Of a stretch of 64,000 nt of DNA, positions 1 to 9,050 are shown piece after piece. The notes beneath the pieces were generated by a model that was not told the DNA's origin, did no database searches, and saw nothing but the letters and a program-made list of their open reading frames with translations. The translations under genes were made by a program, and so were the position numbers. The number at the start of each line of letters is the position of its first letter. Position 1 is the stretch's first letter. The stretch is from JAGVPT01 sp035505655 (GTDB taxonomy: Bacteria; Bacteroidota; Ignavibacteria; UBA10030; UBA8401). The stretch is from NCBI GenBank assembly GCA_035505655.1, contig DATJQP010000083.1, positions 1-64,000 on the forward strand. The letters are read 5' to 3'.

Positions 1-2235
1 GGAAGCGTCAACATGCAGCTTCGAGAAGCTCCGTCCGGCCTCCATTCCGACCTCATGTGGCAGTCGGGCTACACTGCGAAGAACAACGTCTACAGCAACT
101 ATAAAGCGCTCGGCTCGGTGAGTGACCGGTTCTTCGACGACCTGCTCGGCGTCTATCTCCTTGTCAACGCAGAGCAGTACGACCGGGGCGCCGACAATTT
201 CAGCGCATCCTACAAGCTTGACAGCGAGACGCTCACGCCGGGCCTGGGATTTGCCCCTGTCTCCGTTGCGAGCATGACGCTCGACCGGCACATCGAAACG
301 AGGAGCCGCTACGGCGGCAATCTTATTCTGGACTACCGGCTACCGGCCGGATCCATCTCGCTGATTAACATGGCGAGCCGCCTCCACTCCGACTACCAGG
401 ACTATCAGACGAACTGGGACTACCAGGGAAAGAACCTCAACTTCAATTACGGAGCCGGAAAGGCAAACACCGACATTGCCGTCGACGCGGTGCAGGGGAA
501 ATATGATTTCGGTTTCATGGCCGCGGACATCAGTGTCGCCAACAACTACTCCCGCAATTTCAACCCGAAGATCGACAACTTCCAGTTCGCGGAAGGATCC
601 GGGATTTACTCTACGCCCATTCCTTCAAACGTTCCCCCGCAGAGCCTCATCAGCCTGCAGCAGTTCAACGACACGGCGAACTTCCTCCAGCAGGTGGGCT
701 ACAGTTCCGCCGATTTCAAGGAGAACGACCAGACATACTCGGCGAATTTCAAGATCCCGTTCAACATCCAGAGCCTCACGTCGGGCTTTTTCAAGGTCGG
801 CGGAACCCACCGCCACTACGTGAGAAACAACGACGAGAGTGCACCGTACGCGGGTCTGCGGTACCAGGGGAACGAGCTGGTTCAGTTCATTAATGAGTCG
901 GCGGACCTATTTCCCTCCCTCATCTACGATCCCGGAGCAATGCAATTCCGTGCGACCAACCTCAGGAACCCGGACAATTCGCTCTACACCAGCTTTCTCA
1001 ACAACAAGTACGGAAGTCTTATCTGGGCTCCTCAGATCGGCCCCCTGACGACGCTCACCGACTGGATCATAGCGAATCACAGCAACAGCCTTCGATACTA
1101 CGACGGCGACTATGTCACGAAGATCAACGACTACCAATACACCGAGAACTACAACGCCGCGTATGCGATGACGGAGTTGAATTTCGGAACCGATCTCATG
1201 GTGGTCGGCGGCGCACGGTACGAGAACGACAAATCGGACATCATCGCCTACCATGTCCAGCAGCAGAACAACTGGCTTCAGGAAAAAGCCAAACCGGACA
1301 CGGTATATCCGAGCAATCACTACTGGCTTCCGATGGTGCAGGCAAAATTCAGCCCCTTCGAATGGGGAGACCTCCGGTACGCCTACACGCAAACACTTGC
1401 GCGGCCAAATTTCACGCAGCTTTCGCCGTACGAAAACCTCGACCAGAACGGCCAGGGGGTCAGTGCCGGAAATCCTCATTTGCGGCCAGCGCATTCGTTT
1501 AATCATGACCTCATGATTACCGTGCACAACAACGACATCGGGCTTGTCTCGGTAGGCGGGTTCTACAAGACCATCGAGGATTTCTCGTATTTCATCCAGT
1601 ATTCCCTGCTGAAGAACAACCCCGTTCCGGGATACGATTCGGCGGCCGAGCATCCGGGCGCTCAGAACGGCGCGCAAATCTACACGTTCTACAACAACCC
1701 GTATAAAGCCTTCATCAAGGGAATAGAGGTGGACCTCCAGACGCGCTTCTGGTATCTCCCCGCTCCGTTTGATGGGCTCTTGCTTAACGTGAACTACACT
1801 CATATTAAATCGAACACGTATTACCCGATCGTCAAGACGAAACTCGTGCCGCCGGTACCCCCCGCAAAAGCTTCCACGACAGTAGCATACGATTCGTCGC
1901 GCGCCGGGCGGCTCATCTTCCAGCCCAACGACGTCCTCAACGCGTCAATCGGTTATGACTACGCCGGCTTCTCCGGAAGAATCTCTTTCCTGTTCCAAGG
2001 AAACATGGTGAGCAGCATCGCTGCACGGTCGGAGCAGGACGGCTTCACGAAGGATTATTTCCGCATCGATGCAACGGTGCGACAGAAACTTCCGATCGAG
2101 GGATTGCAGCTTTTCCTCGATGTCAACAACATCAACCAGCGGACCGACATCTCGGCGCAGGAAACGTTTGGAGGGTCGACGTCGGAAATCTACTACGGAC
2201 TGACCGCAGACCTAGGGCTTCGTTACACGTTCTGA
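1..2235 (+). CDS. TonB-dependent receptor, C-terminal part (5' end outside window)
   Basis: The reading frame is open from base 1, so the signal peptide and plug domain lie upstream of the window. The 744 visible residues look like an outer-membrane beta-barrel: alternating aromatic and polar strands, the conserved stretch TLARPNFTQLSPYENLD followed by GNPHLRPA (typical of TonB-dependent receptors of the TIGR01782-like group), and a C-terminal strand ending in LGLRYTF with a final phenylalanine, as expected for Bam-dependent barrels. Such receptors import sugars, peptides or chelates using TonB energy. No SusD-like gene follows. The next genes encode secreted glycan-active proteins, so an oligosaccharide substrate is a reasonable inference but is not shown. 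Confidence 0.85.
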   Translation, partial: GSVNMQLREAPSGLHSDLMWQSGYTAKNNVYSNYKALGSVSDRFFDDLLGVYLLVNAEQYDRGADNFSASYKLDSETLTPGLGFAPVSVASMTLDRHIETRSRYGGNLILDYRLPAGSISLINMASRLHSDYQDYQTNWDYQGKNLNFNYGAGKANTDIAVDAVQGKYDFGFMAADISVANNYSRNFNPKIDNFQFAEGSGIYSTPIPSNVPPQSLISLQQFNDTANFLQQVGYSSADFKENDQTYSANFKIPFNIQSLTSGFFKVGGTHRHYVRNNDESAPYAGLRYQGNELVQFINESADLFPSLIYDPGAMQFRATNLRNPDNSLYTSFLNNKYGSLIWAPQIGPLTTLTDWIIANHSNSLRYYDGDYVTKINDYQYTENYNAAYAMTELNFGTDLMVVGGARYENDKSDIIAYHVQQQNNWLQEKAKPDTVYPSNHYWLPMVQAKFSPFEWGDLRYAYTQTLARPNFTQLSPYENLDQNGQGVSAGNPHLRPAHSFNHDLMITVHNNDIGLVSVGGFYKTIEDFSYFIQYSLLKNNPVPGYDSAAEHPGAQNGAQIYTFYNNPYKAFIKGIEVDLQTRFWYLPAPFDGLLLNVNYTHIKSNTYYPIVKTKLVPPVPPAKASTTVAYDSSRAGRLIFQPNDVLNASIGYDYAGFSGRISFLFQGNMVSSIAARSEQDGFTKDYFRIDATVRQKLPIEGLQLFLDVNNINQRTDISAQETFGGSTSEIYYGLTADLGLRYTF

Positions 2236-2340
2236 CATTATTCATCGTCATGGAAGGAGGTGATGGAGGGTCATTGCTTGTGGAACCGTATCCTTGTTGG
2301 TACGGACGACACTTTTCACCCAGCACTTAGGAGAAGGACA

Positions 2341-4062
2341 ATGAACAAGTTTCTTACTGTCTTAGTTATCGCCTTGGTTATCGCTCCGGCGGTCCGCTCG
2401 GCGACGCCGGACACGTTAACCGTTCCGAACGATTTTAATCTCGGGACAATCAACACCGTCATCCAGGGAGACACAAACTCGGACGGCACCCGGGTGAATC
2501 CCCTACGGGTCTATAAGCTGCTCCGCGGCGGGTACTACACCCTCAACGGCGCCCTCACTACGCAGCCCGGGACACATATCTGGATCATCGGCGAAGATGC
2601 TCCGGCGACTGGAACCGACCCCGGGATGGCGGTCGTCATCGAGGGAGACGTTACCGGACTCTACTATAACCAGACCATCGACTGCTTCGGCGACCTGACG
2701 ATGAAAAATGTCTGGATGATCTACGCCACGCAGCTCGGAACTCAGAACTGGACCACGCTCCAGTTCGAACAGGACAACACGAAAGCCAAATCGCGGGGCG
2801 AGTTCACCAATTGTATCTTCGACTACGTCAACGCGATCGCGGTAATGGCCCACGACACCGGGTTTACCGGCATCTTCAAGAACTGCATCTTCAGAAACAG
2901 CATCGACCCGGGTCAGTGGTGGGCGGGAAGGATGTTTGCCACGTATGACCAGGCCGCGCGCGCCGACACCGTCTGGTCGGAGAACTGCACATACGAGAAC
3001 GAGGGGTTCTCGTACCAGAGCGACTACACGCCGCCCAAGTTCGTCTTCTACAACCACAACACGTTCCTCAACATCGCCAAGTTCCCGTTCAAGTTCTACT
3101 GGATGACGCATCTCATCTGCACCAACAACGTCTTCGTCAACTGCCACTTCACCGGCGAGCGGTATCAGGACCGTATTAACCAGGATCCCGATGTCCTTCT
3201 CTACGGAGCGGTCCTTGACGTCGACACGATGGACGTCATCAACGGGCAGACGGGGACGCTCTACAACGGAGTCCTCGAGAAGAACAGGGTCGTCTACTTC
3301 TACAACAACAGCAACTATACCGACCCGATGTTCCAGACTTTTTACGATTCGTACAACGACACCGTCGCGACCGGCGTTAAGGGGAAGATCCTTCCTGAGC
3401 CGATCATGAACGACCGAACAATCGATATGTTCTCCTGGCACCAGTTCATGAAGCTGGACCCGAACTATACCAACCTTGACGGGCAGAATCCGCAGTTCAC
3501 GACCCCCGGAACGAACTCCGACAGCATCCTTGCGTTCCTCAAGGCAAAGTATGCGACCGGCGGATCGGTCTTCTGGGGCTACAATCCCGACCTCAATGGG
3601 ACCTGGCCGTTGAAGGAGAACCTCACGTACACCAACAGCACGCTCCTCACGGCCGCGAACGGCGGGTATCCCCTCGGCGACTTGTACCACTGGTTCCCGG
3701 CGAAGTACACCGCGTGGTCTGCGCAGGCTGCCGCAGAGGACAACTTCATCATCGGGCAGTCGGTAGCCGACGTGAAGCAGCTGTCAAGCGTCGTTCCGAA
3801 CGGCTATACCCTATCTCAGAACTACCCGAACCCCTTCAACCCCTCGACGCGCATCGATTACACGATCGCGAAGCGAGGAGTCGTAACCTTGAAGGTCTAC
3901 AACGTCCTCGGGCAGGAAGTCGCGACCTTGTACTCCGGCGTTCAGGATGCCGGCCACTATGAGGCGACCTTCGACGCCAAGACGCTTGCGAGCGGGATGT
4001 ACATCTACCGGCTCGAATCGGGCAATACGACGATCACAAAGAAGATGATGCTCCTGAAGTAA
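2341..4062 (+). CDS. Secreted beta-helix-like protein with T9SS C-terminal sorting domain
   Basis: The 573-residue product has a signal peptide (residues 1-20, ending AVRSA). The middle region repeats short motifs such as TNCIFDYV, KNCIFRNS and TNNVFVNC, the spacing expected of a right-handed parallel beta-helix as in pectate-lyase-like proteins. The last ~85 residues are a type IX secretion sorting domain beginning NYPNPFNPSTRI and ending MLLK. The ATG at 2341 follows AGGAGAAGG and starts a clean signal peptide; an in-frame start at 2260 would add 27 residues ahead of the signal and is rejected. Exported by T9SS and probably surface-attached or released. No catalytic residues were recognised, so a lyase activity is only a possibility. 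Confidence 0.8.
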   Translation: MNKFLTVLVIALVIAPAVRSATPDTLTVPNDFNLGTINTVIQGDTNSDGTRVNPLRVYKLLRGGYYTLNGALTTQPGTHIWIIGEDAPATGTDPGMAVVIEGDVTGLYYNQTIDCFGDLTMKNVWMIYATQLGTQNWTTLQFEQDNTKAKSRGEFTNCIFDYVNAIAVMAHDTGFTGIFKNCIFRNSIDPGQWWAGRMFATYDQAARADTVWSENCTYENEGFSYQSDYTPPKFVFYNHNTFLNIAKFPFKFYWMTHLICTNNVFVNCHFTGERYQDRINQDPDVLLYGAVLDVDTMDVINGQTGTLYNGVLEKNRVVYFYNNSNYTDPMFQTFYDSYNDTVATGVKGKILPEPIMNDRTIDMFSWHQFMKLDPNYTNLDGQNPQFTTPGTNSDSILAFLKAKYATGGSVFWGYNPDLNGTWPLKENLTYTNSTLLTAANGGYPLGDLYHWFPAKYTAWSAQAAAEDNFIIGQSVADVKQLSSVVPNGYTLSQNYPNPFNPSTRIDYTIAKRGVVTLKVYNVLGQEVATLYSGVQDAGHYEATFDAKTLASGMYIYRLESGNTTITKKMMLLK

Positions 4063-4090
4063 CCTTCGACAAGGACTCATCGGCAGTCCC

Positions 4091-4130
4091 AGGGCCGGGT
4101 GTCGGATTGAACCCGGCCCTCCTTTTTTTT
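4091..4130 (+). terminator. Rho-independent terminator after the beta-helix gene
   Basis: A perfect 10-bp stem (AGGGCCGGGT / ACCCGGCCCT) with a 10-nt loop is followed by CC and eight T residues, 29 bp after the stop codon at 4062. It separates this gene from the downstream GH9 gene. Confidence 0.93.
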
Positions 4131-4146
4131 CCGGAGCGGCATCGAT

Positions 4147-4175
4147 TGATTAAGTCCCCGATTTCTCGTATGTAC
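4147..4175 (+). promoter_or_regulatory. Possible sigma70-like promoter for the GH9 gene
   Basis: TTGATT (4147-4152), a 17-nt spacer and TATGTA (4170-4175) lie between the terminator and the GH9 start. The -10 match is poor, so this is tentative. Confidence 0.3.
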
Positions 4176-4207
4176 TATCGTTCAACAGTCTGGAGGTCGA
4201 GCACGCC

Positions 4208-6220
4208 ATGAAACCGTTCAGCGGTCTTCTCCTTCGCCTCGTCACGATCATGCTTACCGTTGCGACAGCGGACGCGCAGTATGCTCTCGTCGACCAGGCC
4301 GGTTATCTGCCCGATCGCGCGAAGTCGGTCTACTTCGTCCAGGCCGACGACAGTTTTTACGTCGTCAACACGACGAGCGGTGCGGTCCAGTTCCGCGGGG
4401 TTATTCGCCCCTTGCAGACCAGCACCGCAAAGGATCCCGCATCGGGATTGAAGACGTACCTGGGAGATTTCTCCGCGCTCACTGCCGAGGGAACATACCG
4501 GATCACAACGACTTCCGGAGATACCTCCTATCCGTTCACGATCTCGGCCCGGGCGTTCGAGGATGTATTCAAGAAATCCCTCAAAGGATACTACTACCAG
4601 CGTTGCGGCGGAACGCTCCCCTCTCAGTATGCCGGTCTCTGGGCGCGAACAACCTGTCACACCGACGACGGCACATTCCACTCGACCGCCGACAAGACAG
4701 GCCATGCCGTCACGACGGGGGGCTGGCATGACGCCGGGGACTACGGAAAGTATGTTGTCAACGCGGGGGTCACCCTCGGCACGATGCTCATGTCGTATGA
4801 ACTCTTCCCCTCCAAAGTGCGCTACGACGACCTCAATATCCCGGAGAGCGGCAACTCCGTCCCCGATCTTCTCGACGAAGCCCGGTACGAGCTGAACTGG
4901 TTTCTGACGATGCAGGATGCTGCCGACGGAGGGGTCTATTTCAAGGTGACGACGGCAAATTTCGACGCGTTCGAGATGCCGAACATGGATAGCGGGACGC
5001 GGTACATCTACCAGAAATCGTCGACCGCAACGGCCGATTTCGCGGCGGTCATGGCCCAGGCTGCGCGCATCTTCAAACCGTTCGATACCACCTATGCGTC
5101 CCAGTGCCTCAGTGCAGCCCGTCTCGCGTGGCAGTATCTGGCCGCACACACCTCGATCGTGCCCACCGGTGGATTCCGCAATCCAACGGGGACATCGACG
5201 GGAGAGTACGGAGACAATAACGATTCTGATGAGCGGCTATGGGCTGCGGCCGAGCTCTTTGTCACCACCGGTGAGGATAGTTACCATTCCTACTTCAAGG
5301 CTCACTACGACGACGCCGGAATTTTCTCAACAACGATGGGATGGGCCGACGTGAGGTCGATGGCCCACGCGGCGTACCTTTTTGGCGTGCAGGCCAAGGC
5401 CGATACGGCGATCAGGTTGGAGCTCAGAAGCAACCTCGCCACGCGTTGCGCGTCGCTCCTTTCCATCGTCGACGCCGACGGGCTCAACGTCTCGCTCATG
5501 CCGGCCGAATACACCTGGGGGAGCAACAGTGTCGCGCTCAACAACGGCGTCATCCTGGTCTTCGGCTACCTCGCCCTCGGTAACAACGACTACTTCAACG
5601 CGGCTCTTTCGCAGCTTAACTACATCCTCGGATGCAATCGCCATGACATGACCTTCGTCACCGGGGTCGGAAGCGCCTCACCGATGCATCCTCATCATCG
5701 ACCTTCCGCCTCGGACGGCATCGTCGCGCCCGTTCCAGGACTCATGTCGGGAGGACCCGACAAATACCTCGACGACCCGACACTTCAGGCCGATTTTTCA
5801 AGCTCGACTCCCCCGGCCGCCTGCTACGTTGACGACCAGAACAGCTACGCATCGAACGAGATCGCGATCAACTGGAACGCTCCGCTTGTTTTCCTTTCGG
5901 GCTTCTTCAACGAATCGCCGGCGACGGGGGTTGCGCACCCGGCACCGCTGAGCCCCGAGACTTTCCGGCTCTCACAGAACTATCCGAACCCGTTCAACCC
6001 GTCGACAACGATTGCCTTCCAGCTCGCCGAAGCGTCGCATGTCGACTTGAAGGTGTACGACATTCTTGGAAGGCTGACACGAACCCTTGTTGACGAGCGG
6101 AAAGGTGCGGGGAGCTATTCTGTGACCTTCGATGGAAGCGCCCTTCCGAGCGGGGTGTACATGTACCGGCTGCAGGCAGGAACCGCAACCGCAACGAAGA
6201 AAATGATCCTGGTGAAGTAG
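4208..6220 (+). CDS. Glycoside hydrolase family 9 endoglucanase with T9SS sorting domain
   Basis: The 670-residue secreted enzyme is predicted to cleave beta-1,4-glucan (cellulose-type) chains outside the cell. Order: signal peptide (1-23, ending ADAQ), N-terminal Ig-like CelD_N domain (~24-115), GH9 catalytic barrel (~120-570), T9SS sorting domain (~585-670, NYPNPFNPST). The catalytic aspartates are in GGWHDAGDYGKYV (Asp175, Asp178). The HHRPS motif and the general-acid glutamate in ASNEIAINWNAP (Glu551) are present. Length and domain order fit GH9 enzymes with an N-terminal Ig module. It is followed after one base by the TlpA-like gene. All GH9 landmarks are intact, so it should be active. 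Confidence 0.93.
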   Translation: MKPFSGLLLRLVTIMLTVATADAQYALVDQAGYLPDRAKSVYFVQADDSFYVVNTTSGAVQFRGVIRPLQTSTAKDPASGLKTYLGDFSALTAEGTYRITTTSGDTSYPFTISARAFEDVFKKSLKGYYYQRCGGTLPSQYAGLWARTTCHTDDGTFHSTADKTGHAVTTGGWHDAGDYGKYVVNAGVTLGTMLMSYELFPSKVRYDDLNIPESGNSVPDLLDEARYELNWFLTMQDAADGGVYFKVTTANFDAFEMPNMDSGTRYIYQKSSTATADFAAVMAQAARIFKPFDTTYASQCLSAARLAWQYLAAHTSIVPTGGFRNPTGTSTGEYGDNNDSDERLWAAAELFVTTGEDSYHSYFKAHYDDAGIFSTTMGWADVRSMAHAAYLFGVQAKADTAIRLELRSNLATRCASLLSIVDADGLNVSLMPAEYTWGSNSVALNNGVILVFGYLALGNNDYFNAALSQLNYILGCNRHDMTFVTGVGSASPMHPHHRPSASDGIVAPVPGLMSGGPDKYLDDPTLQADFSSSTPPAACYVDDQNSYASNEIAINWNAPLVFLSGFFNESPATGVAHPAPLSPETFRLSQNYPNPFNPSTTIAFQLAEASHVDLKVYDILGRLTRTLVDERKGAGSYSVTFDGSALPSGVYMYRLQAGTATATKKMILVK

Positions 6221-6221
6221 A

Positions 6222-7910
6222 ATGCATTTCCGAATTTATCCCTCGAGAAACACAGGGAGCGTCCCGCGAGCGAGCGCGCTCTGGCTCGCATGCTCTCTTT
6301 TCCTCATCATCATTGTTGGCAACCAGGCCGCCGGGACGACGCGTCTTTACGGCATTATCACCGGCGCCGACGGCCGTCCGATGAAGGCGGCGTGCGTCGA
6401 GATTCTTGTCTCCTCCTCCCCGACGCCCATCCGGGTCTCCGCCGCGGATAGCGGTGGGCGCTACACCGTCGATATCGACTCTGCGGGAATATGGATGATA
6501 CGGTTCAGCGGCGTGGGCCATCGCGATCAAACACTCGCGCTCCTCGCGGAGGGAACCGACACGATTCACCTCGACCTTCGCCTCTCCTCTCTCCGCTATC
6601 TTCCGGACTTCAGTCACTGCGCCCTCATCGGGAGCTTTAATCGTTGGTATCCGCTCTCCGCGCTCCCGATGCGCCTTCAGGCCGACAGCGTCTATACCGC
6701 GGAAGTGACCTCGGTGGCCGATACCATCGAGTATTGCGTGACCGGAGTAGCGGATGGTCAGTTTGTGGCGGGGACATCCGCCGATAGTTACCGGTACGAT
6801 CCGCTCAGAGGGTTCGTCTCCGTCATTGCCGCCCGGCGCGGAATCGTCCACATGAGCTTCGATCCCCGGCAGCTCCTCCGCTCGGAAAAACCCCCGGAGA
6901 TCGCTTTCGTCGGTGCCCCCTCGGACATCTCCCGATTCACCGGCTACTACAGCGAACTCCTCCAGGCGCAGGATCTCTATATCTCCGCCCTGAGGGACTC
7001 CGCAAGGTCCGGAAGGTTCAGGGGAGCAATCTCGTTTGATTGGTCCGCCCGGGCTGTGGGGGTCCTGCGTGAGCTCGCCGGAGAAAATTCAAAAATCCTC
7101 CGCGAGGAGCTCTTCCTGGAGTATCTTACGTACGTCAACTCCGCGAAGGTGTACGACCGGAAGATGCTCGACTCGGCGCTCCGGGAAATCACCCCGGAAT
7201 CGATCGTCTGGTCGCTCAACCCTCATTTGTTGCGCGACATCCTGAGCCGGTCCACCTTTACACCCGAAGAACAGTCGCGATACGTTGACGAGGTTGTCTC
7301 GAAAAACCCGGTTGCCGCCACAAAGGCAGCCCTCCTTTTCGATGAGGCGATGGTCGCTCGGCTTTCGGGGGACAACATGCTCGCCCGGCACTACGCCAGG
7401 ATCCTTGTCGATCGGTTCGGCGCGACTCCCGAGGCGACGATCGCGAAGAGAAACGGCACCCTCTCCGAGCCTCTTGTCATCGGAAAACCAATTCCCGCTT
7501 TTTTTGTCGCATCGATGGACGATACAACGAAGCTCATTTCGAACGAGACGCTGAAGGGACGCTACTACCTTCTGGAGTTCTGGGCCGCGAAAAATGAGAA
7601 GTGCGTCGCTCAGCGGAAATACCTTACGTCGGCGTACTCGAAATACAAGAAGAAGAAATTCACGATCGTCAGTCTTTCGGCCGACGATTCGCGCAGCGAC
7701 GTCGTTCGCTTTCGAAGGGGGAAGTGGCCCATGCCGTGGCTCAACGCTTTCGTGGGAAGAAATCCGGATCATCCGGTCGTCCGTGCGTTTGAAGCGTACG
7801 ATATCCCGACGATCATCCTTGTCGACCCACAGGGAAATCTTGTTGCAATGGGAGACGATCTCCTCTCCGAGCGTCTTGGCGCGACGTTGCGCAAGATACT
7901 CGGGCGCTGA
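6222..7910 (+). CDS. TlpA-like thioredoxin-fold protein with N-terminal carboxypeptidase-regulatory-like domain; resolving motif degenerate
   Basis: The 562-residue product starts one base after the GH9 stop, so the two are probably co-translated. An N-terminal membrane or signal segment (~18-38) is followed by a CarboxypepD_reg-like beta-sandwich (~41-110, LYGIITGADGRPM), a long middle region, and a C-terminal TlpA/AhpC-type thioredoxin fold (~420-562). The usual WCxxC is replaced: FWAAKNEKC keeps only the second cysteine (Cys461), with Asn458 where the first should be. The cis-proline (YDIPT, Pro529) is kept. It is probably periplasmic or outer-membrane associated. Ordinary disulfide exchange is unlikely; a binding or monothiol role is inferred. 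Confidence 0.82.
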   Translation: MHFRIYPSRNTGSVPRASALWLACSLFLIIIVGNQAAGTTRLYGIITGADGRPMKAACVEILVSSSPTPIRVSAADSGGRYTVDIDSAGIWMIRFSGVGHRDQTLALLAEGTDTIHLDLRLSSLRYLPDFSHCALIGSFNRWYPLSALPMRLQADSVYTAEVTSVADTIEYCVTGVADGQFVAGTSADSYRYDPLRGFVSVIAARRGIVHMSFDPRQLLRSEKPPEIAFVGAPSDISRFTGYYSELLQAQDLYISALRDSARSGRFRGAISFDWSARAVGVLRELAGENSKILREELFLEYLTYVNSAKVYDRKMLDSALREITPESIVWSLNPHLLRDILSRSTFTPEEQSRYVDEVVSKNPVAATKAALLFDEAMVARLSGDNMLARHYARILVDRFGATPEATIAKRNGTLSEPLVIGKPIPAFFVASMDDTTKLISNETLKGRYYLLEFWAAKNEKCVAQRKYLTSAYSKYKKKKFTIVSLSADDSRSDVVRFRRGKWPMPWLNAFVGRNPDHPVVRAFEAYDIPTIILVDPQGNLVAMGDDLLSERLGATLRKILGR

Positions 7911-8305
7911 TTTCCTCGCCAAGCCCACTCCGATGTCATTGCGGCCGGGATAGCCCATTCCTTCAAAATGGGCATCCTGCAGCCGGACGCCCGCGGATCA
8001 CGATATGAACCACCTGGCAAAATCCGCCGGTATGACCAGTGCCGGAGAGTGCGTCATTCCCGGGTGTGAGCGGTTGCCAGGGCGCTTCGCGCCATTTTTG
8101 AAGGGAAATCGTTCGCTTTGGCCCCGGGCCACGCAGACGAGGAGACCCATCTCCTGAACCTATCCTTCTTTTCTCAATTTTGAGATTTATCCCCTCTGCC
8201 CGGCCCCACAAGCCTGTTCTTTTGGCCCATTAAACTCCTGGAACGCCTTAGCTTTCAAACAGGTTGAGTCTATTGGAAAGGACGACGTCGAATTTCACCG
8301 AAAAG
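7911..8305. other. Gene-poor spacer with two hairpins
   Basis: No convincing gene lies in these 395 bases. A perfect 7-bp hairpin (7953-7959 with 7967-7973, GCCCATT/AATGGGC) has no T-tract. A second hairpin (8081-8093) is followed by ATTTTTG and is listed separately as a weak terminator. An imperfect palindrome TCTCAA-TT-TTGAGA lies near 8172-8185. The rest shows nothing I can assign. Confidence 0.5.
8081..8099 (+). terminator. Weak Rho-independent terminator candidate
   Basis: A 5-bp GC stem GGCGC-TTC-GCGCC is followed by ATTTTT. The stem is short and lies 170 bp beyond the TlpA-like gene, so it may or may not serve it. Confidence 0.4.
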
Positions 8306-8659
8306 ATGAAAGCGAATCGACATAGCGGACATACCGTTGCGGTCCTCCTCGCCGCCTATCTCATCACGGGAGTGCTGAGTCCCAAGACTCTTTTGGGTGA
8401 ATCGCTCTTCACGAAACTCGATCAGTCTCTCTCCGGCCAGAGTACCCACAGCATTGTGCTCGACGAGCGTCCGTTCTGGACCTCCCACAAGCACCTGGAA
8501 TCGTCGGATCGATGGTTCGAGCAGCATGCTGTGTTGACCTCCGGGCTTTGGAGCCCGGTGTTCAACCTCGAACTCTTCCTCACGCCTCTCGACCGGGAAA
8601 TTCATCCCGATCTACCCTGTTTTCCCACCGCTGCACTGCGTGCTCCGCCGAAGTCGTAA
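8306..8659 (+). CDS. Hypothetical small secreted protein
   Basis: A 117-residue frame with a basic start and a hydrophobic stretch (VAVLLAAYLITGVL, ~residues 10-24) resembling a signal peptide. The remainder is polar, rich in His, Trp and Pro, and matches no family I recognise. A TTG start at 8264 would add 14 residues, but neither start has a strong ribosome-binding site. Codon third positions look like those of neighbouring genes, which mildly favours coding. It could be a chance frame or a decayed gene. Confidence 0.4.
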   Translation: MKANRHSGHTVAVLLAAYLITGVLSPKTLLGESLFTKLDQSLSGQSTHSIVLDERPFWTSHKHLESSDRWFEQHAVLTSGLWSPVFNLELFLTPLDREIHPDLPCFPTAALRAPPKS

Positions 8660-8753
8660 CCCCGGAACCTCATTTCGTATCGTGGAACCGCCCGCGGCAC
8701 TCTGAAGCCGCGCGGAACCGTCACCAATTTTCAAACATTTTGAGGAGTAGACT

Positions 8754-9020
8754 ATGAACGTAGTCCGTTCCATCGTTGTCGCCGCCCTCTTCGTGGGCGC
8801 CGCCGCGTTCCTGTCGGGATGCAGCAGCGGACCGAGCGCCGACGAGCTGGCCCAGCTCGACCAGCTCAAGTCGGAGACGGAATCGCTGAAGAAGGAAGTC
8901 GCGGCGATGCAGGCGGAAAAAGATTCCCTCGAGTCGCAGATTACGAAAAAGAGGGAAGAACTCGCTGCCGCCGAAAACAACCAGAAGCTCACCCGCGAGA
9001 GACTGAACTCGCAGCATTGA
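8754..9020 (+). CDS. Small coiled-coil lipoprotein
   Basis: An 88-residue product with a lipoprotein signal: hydrophobic segment AALFVGAAAFLSGC, with the lipobox LSGC placing the acylated cysteine at residue 22. Residues ~30-80 are a charged heptad-type coiled coil (LKSETESLKKEVAAMQAEKD). The start follows GAGGAG at good spacing. In size and design it resembles Lpp-like or coiled-coil envelope lipoproteins. It sits 30 bp upstream of a coiled-coil/LysM protein; the pair may form a small envelope-spanning unit, but this is inferred from position only. Confidence 0.8.
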   Translation: MNVVRSIVVAALFVGAAAFLSGCSSGPSADELAQLDQLKSETESLKKEVAAMQAEKDSLESQITKKREELAAAENNQKLTRERLNSQH

Positions 9021-9050
9021 GCCACCACAACAACATTTGAGGAGTATTTC

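Noticed and set aside
907..1803. 298-residue minus-strand reading frame
   Set aside because: It is antisense to the TonB-dependent receptor; composition is valine/arginine-rich with no domain.
2503..3690. 395-residue minus-strand reading frame
   Set aside because: It is antisense to the T9SS beta-helix gene, which has a signal peptide, sorting domain and terminator.
7953..7973. Hairpin GCCCATT/AATGGGC as a terminator of the TlpA-like gene
   Set aside because: The 7-bp stem has no T-tract after it.
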